The position numbers and the translations under genes are program-made. Of a DNA stretch of 64,000 nucleotides, positions 38,629-46,943 are shown piece after piece; the stretch's first letter is position 1; each line of letters opens with the position of its first letter. Where the stretch lies: assembly GCA_001767455.1 (NCBI GenBank), contig MELC01000072.1:46258-110257 (forward strand), read 5' to 3'. The notes beneath the pieces are model-generated. The model saw only the letters and a list, made by a program, of their open reading frames with translations. It was not told the origin of the DNA and made no database searches. This stretch comes from Acidobacteria bacterium RIFCSPLOWO2_12_FULL_66_21 (GTDB taxonomy: Bacteria; Acidobacteriota; Vicinamibacteria; Vicinamibacterales; 2-12-FULL-66-21).

Positions 38629-40146
38629 GTGGTACAGTTTGCAACACCGTTGATTGAGCGCCTCGCCACAGCCCTGTCCCTGTCGCGCCGCGAGCTGGTC
38701 GCGCTCGTGCTCGTGTTCGTGGTGTCGCTTCCCGCCGTGACGTCCAGGATCTACGCCACGGACGAAGTCCAGTACTTTTCGTTCCTGCGCTCGTTCTGGT
38801 TCGACCGCGATGTGTCGTTCGAGAACGAGTATCGCTACTTCCACGACCGCGGCATCGGACGGTCGGTCGGCTTTTACCAGACCCACCTCCAGCTCGAGAC
38901 CGAAACGGGACGACGGGAGAACTTCGGCACCATCGGATGCGCGATCCTGTGGGCGCCGTTCTACGGCGTCGCGGACGCCGCAGTGCGCGGCGCGCGTGCG
39001 GTGGATTCAAGCTGGCCCCGAGGAGCGGCGCGGGGCGGGGGGGCCCCCGCAAGCGACGAGCCTGGCGGGGTGCAGGGGTCCCCGCCAACCAGGGATGACG
39101 GGTACTCGAAACCGTATGTCGCCGCCGTCTGCTACGGTTCGGCGTTCTATGGCTTCGCCGCGCTGCTCCTGTCGATCGCGTCGGCACGGCGCCTGGGCCT
39201 CGCCGCGTTTTCCTCGACGCTTGCGATCTGGGCCGGCACGCCGTTGCTCTTCTACATGTATGTCGCGCCTCCGATGGCGCACGCGTGCTCGGCCTTTGCC
39301 GTGTCCTTGCTGATCTGGATCTGGCTTCGGGTCCGGGAGACATGGCCGGCCGGCGGTCTGGTGGCGCTCGGCGCCTGCGGTGCGCTGGTGGCGATGGTGC
39401 GGGAGCAGGACGTGTTGCTGCTATGCGGTCCCGCACTCGATTTCGCCGTCTGGGTCTCGCGCGGAGCAGCATCGAGATCGCGCGCGCGATCCCTGATCGG
39501 AGGCGTGCTCGGCGCGATGGCCGCCTTCGTGCTGGTGTACGCGCCTCAAGCGGCTGTGTACCTCCGGCTGAATGGCCGCCTTGGACCCTCGCGCCTGGTG
39601 ACGCGCAAGATGGACTGGTCGGCGCCGCACGCGTTGTCCGTATTGTTCTCACCCGAGCATGGCTTCTTCGTCTGGACTCCTCTCGCGCTGCTCGCGATCG
39701 CGGGACTCATCTGGATGATGCTGGCGGAGACGCCGGCAGAGCCGTCGCGCGCGGCGCCTCGGCGCCTCGCCGCCTGCCTGGTGCTGATGATTGCCGCGCA
39801 GGTCTATTCGGCCGGCAGCGTGGAATCGTGGACGGTGGCGGGCGCGTTCGGGCAGCGCCGGTTCGTCGCGATCACACCGCTGCTCATCATCGGCTTCGCC
39901 GCGCTGCAGCGCGCCGTCGCCTCGACGCGGGCCCGGCATCTGCTCGCGGTCGCCGCCGTCGCGGCCGTTTACTGGAACCTCGCGCTGATGGCGGAGTTCG
40001 CCACGGGGCTGATGGATCGCCAGCGTCTCGAGCCTGTCCGCAACGCGTACGACGCGTTCGTCACCATCCCGCGCATGGCGCCCGATCTCGTGTACCGCTA
40101 CCTGTTCGATCGGGCGTCGTTCTATCAGACGAGCGCGCCACAGTGA
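38629..40146 (+). CDS. Multi-pass membrane protein, GT-C glycosyltransferase-like
   Basis: 505 aa with about ten hydrophobic segments. The N-terminal loop after the first helix carries DEVQYFSFLRSFWFDRDVSF and later FGTIGCAILWAPFYG. This matches the layout of the two larger proteins at 49861 and 51872 (SDGFYYYAYLRS, then QSAWTVGPAIVWSPFFA), so the three are paralogues. An acidic loop motif after helix 1 is usual for polyprenyl-phosphate-sugar-dependent GT-C enzymes, but no specific activity can be assigned. It lacks the C-terminal beta-domain of the other two. Residues about 130-158 are encoded by an inserted palindromic element absent from the paralogues. GTG 38629 is 3 bases after the protease gene. 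Confidence 0.75.
   Translation: MVQFATPLIERLATALSLSRRELVALVLVFVVSLPAVTSRIYATDEVQYFSFLRSFWFDRDVSFENEYRYFHDRGIGRSVGFYQTHLQLETETGRRENFGTIGCAILWAPFYGVADAAVRGARAVDSSWPRGAARGGGAPASDEPGGVQGSPPTRDDGYSKPYVAAVCYGSAFYGFAALLLSIASARRLGLAAFSSTLAIWAGTPLLFYMYVAPPMAHACSAFAVSLLIWIWLRVRETWPAGGLVALGACGALVAMVREQDVLLLCGPALDFAVWVSRGAASRSRARSLIGGVLGAMAAFVLVYAPQAAVYLRLNGRLGPSRLVTRKMDWSAPHALSVLFSPEHGFFVWTPLALLAIAGLIWMMLAETPAEPSRAAPRRLAACLVLMIAAQVYSAGSVESWTVAGAFGQRRFVAITPLLIIGFAALQRAVASTRARHLLAVAAVAAVYWNLALMAEFATGLMDRQRLEPVRNAYDAFVTIPRMAPDLVYRYLFDRASFYQTSAPQ
39015..39110. repeat. GC-rich palindromic element inside the membrane-protein gene
   Basis: Two adjacent hairpins: GCGGGGG (39035-39041) with CCCCCGC (39044-39050), and GGCGGGG (39064-39070) with CCCCGCC (39080-39086). 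They are read through in frame as a Gly/Pro/Ala-rich loop (RGGGAPASDEPGGVQGSPPT) that the paralogues lack. Confidence 0.75.
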
Positions 40147-40258
40147 CGGGCGCGCCGCGGCGGCCATGATATACTTTTGCGTTCACCTCAGAGAGCACAT
40201 CTCCTTCGGTGCCGGCTCGCCTGAGCCCATGCCGTGCCAATCGGAGCTCATCGGCTGA

Positions 40259-40942
40259 ATGCGTTTCAAGGATTCCGGCGAGTCGGACGTTGACGCTTCC
40301 CGGCGATACTTCGGGAGCTTCGCCGGCGACTACCACGAGGCCTTCAAGGGCGGCGGCGAGCAGCCGCTGCACCGCCTCATCAACCGCGCGTTCCGCCAGA
40401 AGACCTTTCAGCTCCGGACGGAGTGGGTCCGCACGATGTTGACGCAGTACGGGCTGGCCGGGAAGACCGTGCTGGATCTCGGCTGCGGTTCTGGAGAAGT
40501 TTCCGTGCTCGCCGCTTCGCTCGGCGCCCGCGTCGTCGGGCTCGACGTCGTCGAGCCGATGATCGCCCTGTCGCGGGCCGGGGCCGACGCCGCCGGCGTC
40601 GCGGACCGGACGGAATTCCGGGTCGCCGACATCATGAGCGCGCCCCTGCCCTCGTCCGACGTGACGCTGCTCGTCGGCGTGATCGAGTATTACCAGGACC
40701 TCGAACGCCTGCTGGCTCGCGCGTGCGATGCGACCCGCGGTCTCCTGATCATCGTCGACACGAGGGGACCATTCTGGCGGAGGGCGCTCCGCCACGGGCT
40801 GGCCGTCATGAAGGGTTTCCATCTGTACTACCGGCCCGCTGACGAGGTCGCCGGGCTCGTGCGGCGGAAAGCTTTCGAACAGACCGAACGGCTCGTGGGC
40901 CACTCCTTCACCGCGATGGCGTTCGAACGGCGCACCGCATGA
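40259..40942 (+). CDS. Class I SAM-dependent methyltransferase
   Basis: 227 aa. The SAM-binding motif I is TVLDLGCGSGEVSVLAA, followed by VVGLDVVEPMIALSR (motif II acidic end) and FRVADIMSAPLP, a UbiE/Methyltransf_11-type fold. The N-terminus RRYFGSFAGDYHEAF is typical of small-molecule or lipid-head methylases. It overlaps the deacetylase gene by 4 bases (ATGA), so a sugar or lipid-linked sugar in the same pathway is a reasonable substrate class. A start with GGAG 14 bases upstream is acceptable. Confidence 0.9.
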   Translation: MRFKDSGESDVDASRRYFGSFAGDYHEAFKGGGEQPLHRLINRAFRQKTFQLRTEWVRTMLTQYGLAGKTVLDLGCGSGEVSVLAASLGARVVGLDVVEPMIALSRAGADAAGVADRTEFRVADIMSAPLPSSDVTLLVGVIEYYQDLERLLARACDATRGLLIIVDTRGPFWRRALRHGLAVMKGFHLYYRPADEVAGLVRRKAFEQTERLVGHSFTAMAFERRTA

Positions 40943-41943
40943 CGACATCTGACGCGCGTTCGCTTCACCAGCTCGTGCTCTCGGTCGATCTGGATGAGTG
41001 GTTCCACTCGCGCCGCTGGGTGGACGGGCAGCAGGCCGTGTGCGTGCCGGACACCGCCGCGTTCCTCCGGAAGTTCCACGGATCCGAGCGGCCGACGGGT
41101 GAGCTCGTCGAGCCGACCAGACACGTGCTGGGTCTGCTTCGTGCGCGAAGGCTGACCATCACGTTCTTCGTGTTGGGGCAGGTCGCGCGCTGGTATCCGG
41201 ACCTCGTGAAAGAGATACAGGACCACGGGCACGAGGTCGCCAGCCACGGGCTCTTCCATGTGGACATGAGCGTGCTGGGCCCGCAGGTTTTCGAGGACCA
41301 GCTCCTCGAGGCGGCCGACCTCCTCCAGCGCCTCACCGGCGCGGCGCCGGTGGGCTATCGCGCGCCGAATCTCGTGTACGAACCCTGGGCCACGGCGGTC
41401 CTGGAACGAGCCGGCTTTGTGTACGATGCCTCCGTGTGTGCGTCACGGCCGATCGGCGGCAAGTACCGCGGCTGGACGAACGCTCCAACCGTGCCGTATC
41501 ACCCGAGCTATGCGGACGTCGCCGCGCGCGGAGACGCCCGGCTCGTCGAACTGCCGCTGCCGTCGTTCCCGGTCCTGCGGATCGCCGCGGGGTCGGGGAT
41601 CGTCATGCGTATCTTCGGGTTCAACTGGAGCTACCACGCGCTCCGTCACGCGCTCCGCCGCGGCAACACCAGTTTCTACTTCCATCCGTGGGAGCTTGGA
41701 GCGAGGCCGAAGCCGCTCGGCCATCGGTTGAAGAACGAGATTTTTCTTCGCCACACCGGTGCCTGGATGTCGCGGTCCGTCGAGACGATCGTCGAGCGGT
41801 TCTCATCTCGCATCATCCCCGCACGCGCGTCCGCGGAGGCCCTCCTGGCGCGAGAGGCGGCCCCCGCCGGGGCAGCCGTGACTGGCGCGCCTGAATCGGA
41901 CGTCGCGATTGGGGACCGCGCGCCGGGACTGAGCATCGACTGA
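40939..41943 (+). CDS. NodB-type polysaccharide deacetylase (CE4)
   Basis: 334 aa. Carbohydrate esterase family 4 motifs: LSVDLDEWF (metal Asp), HGHEVASHGLFHVDM (the HxxxH metal pair), GYRAPNLVY (catalytic Arg/Pro loop), then AGFVYDASV and the late SFYFHPWELG. This arrangement, with the DxDEWFH opening, is the form found in exopolysaccharide clusters (XrtA/PEP-CTERM-type deacetylases). It removes N-acetyl groups from a sugar polymer or its precursor. Coupled to the methyltransferase upstream by a 4-base overlap. Confidence 0.92.
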   Translation: MTTSDARSLHQLVLSVDLDEWFHSRRWVDGQQAVCVPDTAAFLRKFHGSERPTGELVEPTRHVLGLLRARRLTITFFVLGQVARWYPDLVKEIQDHGHEVASHGLFHVDMSVLGPQVFEDQLLEAADLLQRLTGAAPVGYRAPNLVYEPWATAVLERAGFVYDASVCASRPIGGKYRGWTNAPTVPYHPSYADVAARGDARLVELPLPSFPVLRIAAGSGIVMRIFGFNWSYHALRHALRRGNTSFYFHPWELGARPKPLGHRLKNEIFLRHTGAWMSRSVETIVERFSSRIIPARASAEALLAREAAPAGAAVTGAPESDVAIGDRAPGLSID

Positions 41944-42003
41944 ATCCGGAATCCGGGCTGTGTTCGGACGGCACCGAATTCGTTCGCGAGTCCTTCGAGT
42001 TTG

Positions 42004-43209
42004 ATGCGCATTCTCTATTTCGCCGATATCCGGTTTCCGCTCGAGCGCGCGAACGGGATCCAGACGATGGAAACCTGCCACGCGCTGGCGGCGCGCGGAC
42101 ATCGAGTGGAGCTCGCCGTCCGCCCCGACACGCACGCGCCGCCCCGGGATCCGTTCGCGTATTACGGGCTCGCGCCCATCAGCGGTTTGAAGATCGAACG
42201 CGCGCCGGTCCGCGGGCCCGCGGCGGCACGGCGGCTCGGCTACCTCTCGTTCGCGCTGGGGCGCGCGATGGGGCGCGCGCGGGCGGACCTGTTGTTCACG
42301 CGGGATCTGGGCGTCGCGTCGCTGTTGCTGGCCATACCCGGATCCATGCGGGCTCCGCTCGTGTACGAGTCGCACGGCTACGGCCCCGCGGTCGCGGCCG
42401 CGCTGCCGGACCTGGTCGCCACGGCTTCGCGGCCGGGCGCGTGGAAGCTCCGCCGCCTCGCCGCGCGCGAAGACCGCGTGTGGGAGGAAGCCGACGGGTA
42501 TGTCACGATCACGGTCGGCCTCGCGCGGGAGATGACCGAGCGTTTCGGGAAGCGCCGCCATCTGGCAGCGATCCCTGACGGCTGCCGCGTCCCGCCCGCG
42601 GCGGTCGATCCGATGGCGCCCATTGCAACCCGGGACGACGATCTTCCGGCGACCGTGGCCTACGCCGGACATCTATATATGTGGAAAGGCGTGGACGTCC
42701 TGCTGCGGGCGCTCGCGCTGGTGCCCGGAGCGCGGGGATTGATTGTCGGGGGCCACGAGGCGGAGCCGGATCTCGCGCGGCTGAAGCGGCTCGCGGGCGA
42801 GCTGGGAATCGCGGATCGCGTGACGTTCACCGGGCTGGTCGAACCGGCGCGCGTGCCCGAGCTGCTGCAGCGCGCGGCCATCCTCGTGTTGCCGAACCCC
42901 GCGTCCGCGATCTCGACGACCTTCACGTCGCCGCTGAAGCTGTTCGAGTACATGGCGGCGGGTCGCGCGATCGTCGCGTCGGACCTGCCGGCGATTCGCG
43001 AGGTGCTGCATGACGGCGTCGATGCGCTGCTCGTGACGCCGGGCGATCCGAGCGCAATGGCCGCCGCGATCCGGCGGCTGATGGACGACCCGGCGCTTCA
43101 ATCGGCGCTCGCGCGCGCGGCGCTCGCCGCAGTGCCGCAGTACGGCTGGGGCCGCCGCGCGGAGCGGCTCGAAGCGCTTTTCAACCAGGTGACCGCTCGC
43201 CGCCGATGA
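42004..43209 (+). CDS. GT4-family glycosyltransferase
   Basis: 401 aa from ATG 42004 (a TTG directly before it is possible). It has a GT-B fold with the N-terminal MRILYFADIRFPLERANGIQ and ETCHALAARGHRVEL, and the C-terminal nucleotide-sugar domain with VAYAGHLYMWKGVDVLLRAL, RVTFTGLVEPARVPELLQRA and SPLKLFEYMAAGRAIVASDL (the E-x7-E-like donor motif). It is expected to add one sugar in assembly of a surface polysaccharide. It is coupled to the next methyltransferase by ATGA overlap. Confidence 0.92.
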   Translation: MRILYFADIRFPLERANGIQTMETCHALAARGHRVELAVRPDTHAPPRDPFAYYGLAPISGLKIERAPVRGPAAARRLGYLSFALGRAMGRARADLLFTRDLGVASLLLAIPGSMRAPLVYESHGYGPAVAAALPDLVATASRPGAWKLRRLAAREDRVWEEADGYVTITVGLAREMTERFGKRRHLAAIPDGCRVPPAAVDPMAPIATRDDDLPATVAYAGHLYMWKGVDVLLRALALVPGARGLIVGGHEAEPDLARLKRLAGELGIADRVTFTGLVEPARVPELLQRAAILVLPNPASAISTTFTSPLKLFEYMAAGRAIVASDLPAIREVLHDGVDALLVTPGDPSAMAAAIRRLMDDPALQSALARAALAAVPQYGWGRRAERLEALFNQVTARRR

Positions 43210-44327
43210 TTTCCGACCGCCTGCTGTCGCTCGTCCGCTGTCCCGACTGCCGCGCCCCCCTTGACAGGGGTCTGACCCCAATGGGGGTCGCACCAGTGTC
43301 AGATTGGGGTCAGACCCCAGGGACGGCAAGTCCTTATCTGACGCTGAGATGCAGCGGTTGCGGGCGCGAGTATCCGGGAACGACGGCGGATTACCTCGAT
43401 TTGCGGCCGCGCGAGGCGTTCACGGAACAGACAAAATACCTCGACGAGTCGCTGCACGCCGACGCGCGGCACGAGCGCGTGTCGCCGCCGCTGCTTGGGT
43501 CGAAAATCCGCAACGACATGCTGCGCGCGTTCCTCGCGCCGCGGCCCGGCGAGCTGGTTGCGGATCTCGGCTGCGGCAGCGGCCGGACGCTGCTGTGGAA
43601 CCAGGACTGGCAGGCGGCCACGGTGGGGATCGACATCGCCCCGTTCTTTTCCCGCGAGGCGCGGCGGAACGTCGATCTTCTGATCGGCGACCTGCGCAGA
43701 CTGCCCTTCGCCGACGGGACGTTCGCCAAGACGTTTTCGCTCGACGTCCTCGAGCACCTGTCGCCGGACGCTCTCGGCGGCATGCTCGCGGAAGCCTCGC
43801 GCGTGCTCGCGCCTGGCGGCGCGCTGTTCGTCTACACGCACGTGCGGAAGAACGCGCCCATCGCCAGGGGCCTGCGCGCGATCAACCGGCTCGCGCGGTG
43901 GCTCGATCGCGCCGGTCTCGTGGATCTCCGGCAGGAGCACCTGCGCAAGTCGGACCACCTGAATCCGCTCGCGGACATCCCCGAGCTCGAGCGCGTGGCG
44001 CATGACGCCGGGTTCCGGATCGCGCGCATCCGGTACTACACGCCGATCGTCGGCGGCTTTGTCGAAAACATTCTCGTGCGCATGGCCGAGCGTGCGATGG
44101 CGCGGCGGGCCTCGAGCCGTCTGCCGGCGTCCACGCCGGCGGCGGCCGCGCGCGCCGAGGCGATCAAAGAGGCGCGGACCGCCGCGAAAGAGCGGATCGC
44201 CACCAGCCGGACCACGCGCGCCGTCCTGGAGGCCCTGTCGTTCGCGATGAAACTCGACCTGGTACTTTTCGGGCGCATCCGCTCGGGCCCGTTTTTCGCG
44301 CTCCTGGTAAAGGAGCCGCGTCAGTAG
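43206..44327 (+). CDS. Methyltransferase with N-terminal zinc-ribbon interrupted by a repeat
   Basis: 373 aa. An N-terminal Trm112-like zinc ribbon has Cys pairs C12/C15 (VRCPDCRAPL) and C49/C52 (LRCSGCGREYPG). A class I SAM domain follows (ELVADLGCGSGRTLLW, VGIDIAPFF, LLIGDLRRLPFADGTF, then LEHLSPDALGGMLAEASRVL). Residues about 20-41, in the loop between the two Cys pairs, are encoded by a palindromic insertion. The C-terminal part has an Ala/Arg-rich helix. Such proteins in glycan clusters modify sugars or lipid carriers; the exact substrate is unknown. Overlaps the GT upstream by 4 bases and is 3 bases before the next GT. Confidence 0.88.
   Translation: MISDRLLSLVRCPDCRAPLDRGLTPMGVAPVSDWGQTPGTASPYLTLRCSGCGREYPGTTADYLDLRPREAFTEQTKYLDESLHADARHERVSPPLLGSKIRNDMLRAFLAPRPGELVADLGCGSGRTLLWNQDWQAATVGIDIAPFFSREARRNVDLLIGDLRRLPFADGTFAKTFSLDVLEHLSPDALGGMLAEASRVLAPGGALFVYTHVRKNAPIARGLRAINRLARWLDRAGLVDLRQEHLRKSDHLNPLADIPELERVAHDAGFRIARIRYYTPIVGGFVENILVRMAERAMARRASSRLPASTPAAAARAEAIKEARTAAKERIATSRTTRAVLEALSFAMKLDLVLFGRIRSGPFFALLVKEPRQ
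43267..43318. repeat. Palindromic element in the zinc-ribbon loop
   Basis: GGGGTCTGACCCCAAT (43267-43282) is the exact reverse complement of ATTGGGGTCAGACCCC (43303-43318), with a 20-base loop. It is read through as RGLTPMGVAP and SDWGQTPGT. The arms are the common GGGTC-x-GACCC palindromic repeat. Confidence 0.85.
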
Positions 44328-44330
44328 CGC

Positions 44331-45533
44331 ATGAGGATCCTCTACTGCGCGCTCGATCAGACGGTGCCGGGCACGAAAGGCGGGTCCGTCCACGTCACCG
44401 CCGTGGCTGAAGGACTCGCCGCGCGCGGACATGACGTGCACGTGCTCGCGACGCCCGGAGGCGCGTTCCCGGCGGGGGCGGTGCATTGGATCCCGATGAC
44501 GCCGCCGTTCGGACGGAAGGAACTGCGCTGGACGCGGGCCGCCGCCGTGCGCACCCTGGCGCGCGCGATTCGCCCGGACGTCATCATCGAGCGGTACTAC
44601 AACTTCGGCGGTGAAGGGATGTCCGCGGCCGCCGCAACCGGCGCGCTGGCCGTGCTCGAAGTGAACGCGCCGGTCGTCGATTACCCGGGATCGCCGAAGC
44701 GGCTCCTCGATCGCCTGCTGCTCGTGGAGCCGATGCGGCGGTGGCGCGAGCGCATGTGCAGCCAGGCGCACCTGATCGTCACACCGAACCGGGAGATTCT
44801 CCCCGCCGGCACGCCCGCCTCGAAGATCGTGGAGCTGGAATGGGGCGCCGATACGGATCGGTTCCGGCCCGGCGCCGCGGGCCCTGTGCCCTTCGCGCGG
44901 CCCGCCGACATCGTGGCGGTGTTCGCCGGCGCATTCCGGGCCTGGCACGGCGCGATCCACCTCGCGCACGCGATCGGCGAGCTGCGCTCCCGGGGCCGGA
45001 ACGACATCGGCGCGGTGTTCATCGGCGACGGGCCCGAGCAGCCGCGGGTCCGGCAGGCCGCGGCCGGGCTCCACGGCGTCGTGTTCACGGGCGCCGTTCC
45101 GCACGAGCAGATGCCGGCGTCGCTCGCCGCGTGCGACATCGGCGTCGCCCCCTTCGACCTCGCGCGCCACGGTCCGCTCGCGCTCGGCTTCTATTGGTCG
45201 CCGCTCAAGATCTTCGAATACATGGCCGCGGGGCTGCCGGTCGTCGCGCCGGCGATCGCGCGCATTCCCGCGCTCGTCGAACACGAACGGGAAGGGCTGC
45301 TGTACGAGCACGCGCCCGACATGAAGGTCGGGCCGACAGCCGGCCGCCCACGCGCCCGACCTGACGCGGCGCCGGGAGCGCTTGCCGCATCCCTGGAGCG
45401 CCTCGCGGATCCGGACCTGCGCGGACGCCTCGGACGAGAGGCGCGCAGCCGTGCCGTCCGCGAATACAGTTGGAAAGCGCACTGCGCGGCGCTGGAACGG
45501 GGCATGATCGATGCCCTCGCGCGCCGCGCCTAG
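44331..45533 (+). CDS. GT4-family glycosyltransferase
   Basis: 400 aa GT-B enzyme. The N-terminal domain begins MRILYCALDQTVPGTKGGSV with VTAVAEGLAARGHDVHVLA. The C-terminal domain has AVFAGAFRAWHGAIHLAHAI, VVFTGAVPHEQMPASLAACD and SPLKIFEYMAAGLPVVAPAI, ending in REYSWKAHCAALE. The E-rich SPLKIFEYM segment is the nucleotide-sugar site. It belongs to the same transcription unit as the methyltransferase 3 bases upstream and is similar in architecture to the GT at 42004, with which it may share origin. Confidence 0.92.
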   Translation: MRILYCALDQTVPGTKGGSVHVTAVAEGLAARGHDVHVLATPGGAFPAGAVHWIPMTPPFGRKELRWTRAAAVRTLARAIRPDVIIERYYNFGGEGMSAAAATGALAVLEVNAPVVDYPGSPKRLLDRLLLVEPMRRWRERMCSQAHLIVTPNREILPAGTPASKIVELEWGADTDRFRPGAAGPVPFARPADIVAVFAGAFRAWHGAIHLAHAIGELRSRGRNDIGAVFIGDGPEQPRVRQAAAGLHGVVFTGAVPHEQMPASLAACDIGVAPFDLARHGPLALGFYWSPLKIFEYMAAGLPVVAPAIARIPALVEHEREGLLYEHAPDMKVGPTAGRPRARPDAAPGALAASLERLADPDLRGRLGREARSRAVREYSWKAHCAALERGMIDALARRA

Positions 45534-45540
45534 TCCGGCG

Positions 45541-45647
45541 GTCGGCGCTCGGCGCTCGGCGCTCGGAAAAATCAACCGCGGCCTCTGGTAGCGCAGGCCT
45601 TCAGGCCTGCCGACGGCCGCGGGCAGGCCTGAAGGGCTGCGCAACAG
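45541..45647. repeat. Repeat cluster between two glycosyltransferase genes
   Basis: 45541-45566 has CGGCGCT in tandem. 45588-45645 is a double-hairpin element: GCAGGCCT/AGGCCTGC (45593-45610) and a second GCAGGCCTGAAGGGCTGC arm (45623-45640), starting GTAGCGCAG and ending GCGCAAC. It is related to the elements at 30121, 33269 and 63872. Confidence 0.75.
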
Positions 45648-45683
45648 GAAATCTGGCAAGGCGCTCACGAAGGAAAGCGACGC

Positions 45684-46943
45684 TTGAACGTTCTCATCAC
45701 CACCGACGCGTTTCCTCCCGTCTGCGGCGGCAGCGGGTGGAGTACGTACGAGGTCGCGCGCGGCCTGCGCTCGCGCGGTCATTCGGTGCTCGTCGTGCAG
45801 CCGCGCCCCGGCACGCCGCGCGGCGCCCGTGAAGCCTCGTACGACGGGTTCCGCGTCCTGGAGTTCGGCGCGCCGGCGCCGTCTGTGCCTTACATCCGTA
45901 ACTATTTCAAGAACGAGCGGCTCTTCGCCTCGCTCGCCGACTTCCTCGCCCGTCTCATTCCCCGCGACTCCATCGACATCGTCCACGCGCAGCACGTGCT
46001 CACGACCCTGCCGTCCATCGGCGCCGCGCATCGCGCGGGGGTACCTGTGGTGTGCACCGTGCGCGACTACTGGCCGGTGTGCTACTGGTCGGACCTGATT
46101 CACACGAGCGACGAGGCAACGCTCTGCCCCGGATGCTCCGCTGGGATGATGACCCGGTGCATACGGCCGCGCGCGGGCGCGTTGTGGCCGCTCGCGGTGC
46201 CGATGATTCCGTACATGCGGGGTAATCTCGCGCGAAAGCGCCGCGGGCTGGCCGGCGCGGACGCGATCGTCGCGGTCAGCTCGACGATGGCCGCGGACCT
46301 GAGAACACGCGCGCCAGAGATCGGCGCCACGCGCATGGAGATCATCCCGAATCCTGTCGATGTGGCGGGGCTCGTCGAACGCGCGGCCGCGACGGCGCCG
46401 CCAATGGACGGACCGTACGCGCTCTACGTCGGGAAGCTCGCGCCGAACAAGGGTACGTCGCACCTCGTGCCGGTCGTGGAACGTGCCGGGCTCGACTGGC
46501 CGCTCATCGTGGCCGGAGACGGCCCCGATCGTGACGCGATCCAGGCCGCGGCGGCGAAGAGCCGCTCCGACGTGCGCCTCGTCGGTTGGATCGATCGGGC
46601 AGAGACCGTCGCCTGGCTGCGGCACGCTTCGCTGCTGATCTTTCCGTCGCGCGGACCCGAGTCGCTCAGCCGCGTGCTCCTCGAAGCGAGCGCGCTTGGC
46701 GTCGCCATCGCCGCGATGAACACCGGCGGGACTCCCGACATTGTCATCGACGAGCAGACTGGCCTTTTGTCATCGACGCCGGAGGAGCTCGCGGACGACG
46801 TGCGTCGGCTCGGCGGCGACGCGGCGCTTCGAGCGCGCCTGGGCGCGGCAGCCGCGGTCCACGCCCGCGCCGCCTTCGACGCCGGCGGCGTGGTGGCGCG
46901 CATCGAGCGCCTGTACTTCGACCTTCGGGGGAAACACTCGTGA
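45684..46943 (+). CDS. GT4-family glycosyltransferase
   Basis: 419 aa from TTG 45684, which is where the fold begins (MNVLITTDAFPPVCGGSGWS) and has AAGGAA about 10 bases upstream. The acceptor domain contains STYEVARGLRSRGHSVLVV and a Cys-rich loop ATLCPGCSAGMMTRCI seen in some GT4 enzymes. The donor domain has ALYVGKLAPNKGTSHLVPV, VRLVGWIDRAETVAWLRHA and PESLSRVLLEASALG. Membrane interaction is likely through the basic helix LARKRRG. The next GT gene overlaps by 4 bases (GTGA). Confidence 0.92.
   Translation: MNVLITTDAFPPVCGGSGWSTYEVARGLRSRGHSVLVVQPRPGTPRGAREASYDGFRVLEFGAPAPSVPYIRNYFKNERLFASLADFLARLIPRDSIDIVHAQHVLTTLPSIGAAHRAGVPVVCTVRDYWPVCYWSDLIHTSDEATLCPGCSAGMMTRCIRPRAGALWPLAVPMIPYMRGNLARKRRGLAGADAIVAVSSTMAADLRTRAPEIGATRMEIIPNPVDVAGLVERAAATAPPMDGPYALYVGKLAPNKGTSHLVPVVERAGLDWPLIVAGDGPDRDAIQAAAAKSRSDVRLVGWIDRAETVAWLRHASLLIFPSRGPESLSRVLLEASALGVAIAAMNTGGTPDIVIDEQTGLLSSTPEELADDVRRLGGDAALRARLGAAAAVHARAAFDAGGVVARIERLYFDLRGKHS

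Noticed and set aside
43299..46625. 1108-aa minus-strand ORF across the glycosyltransferase cluster
   Set aside because: Composition is that of an antisense shadow (Arg, Gly, His rich, no domains); the plus-strand genes beneath it have clear motifs.
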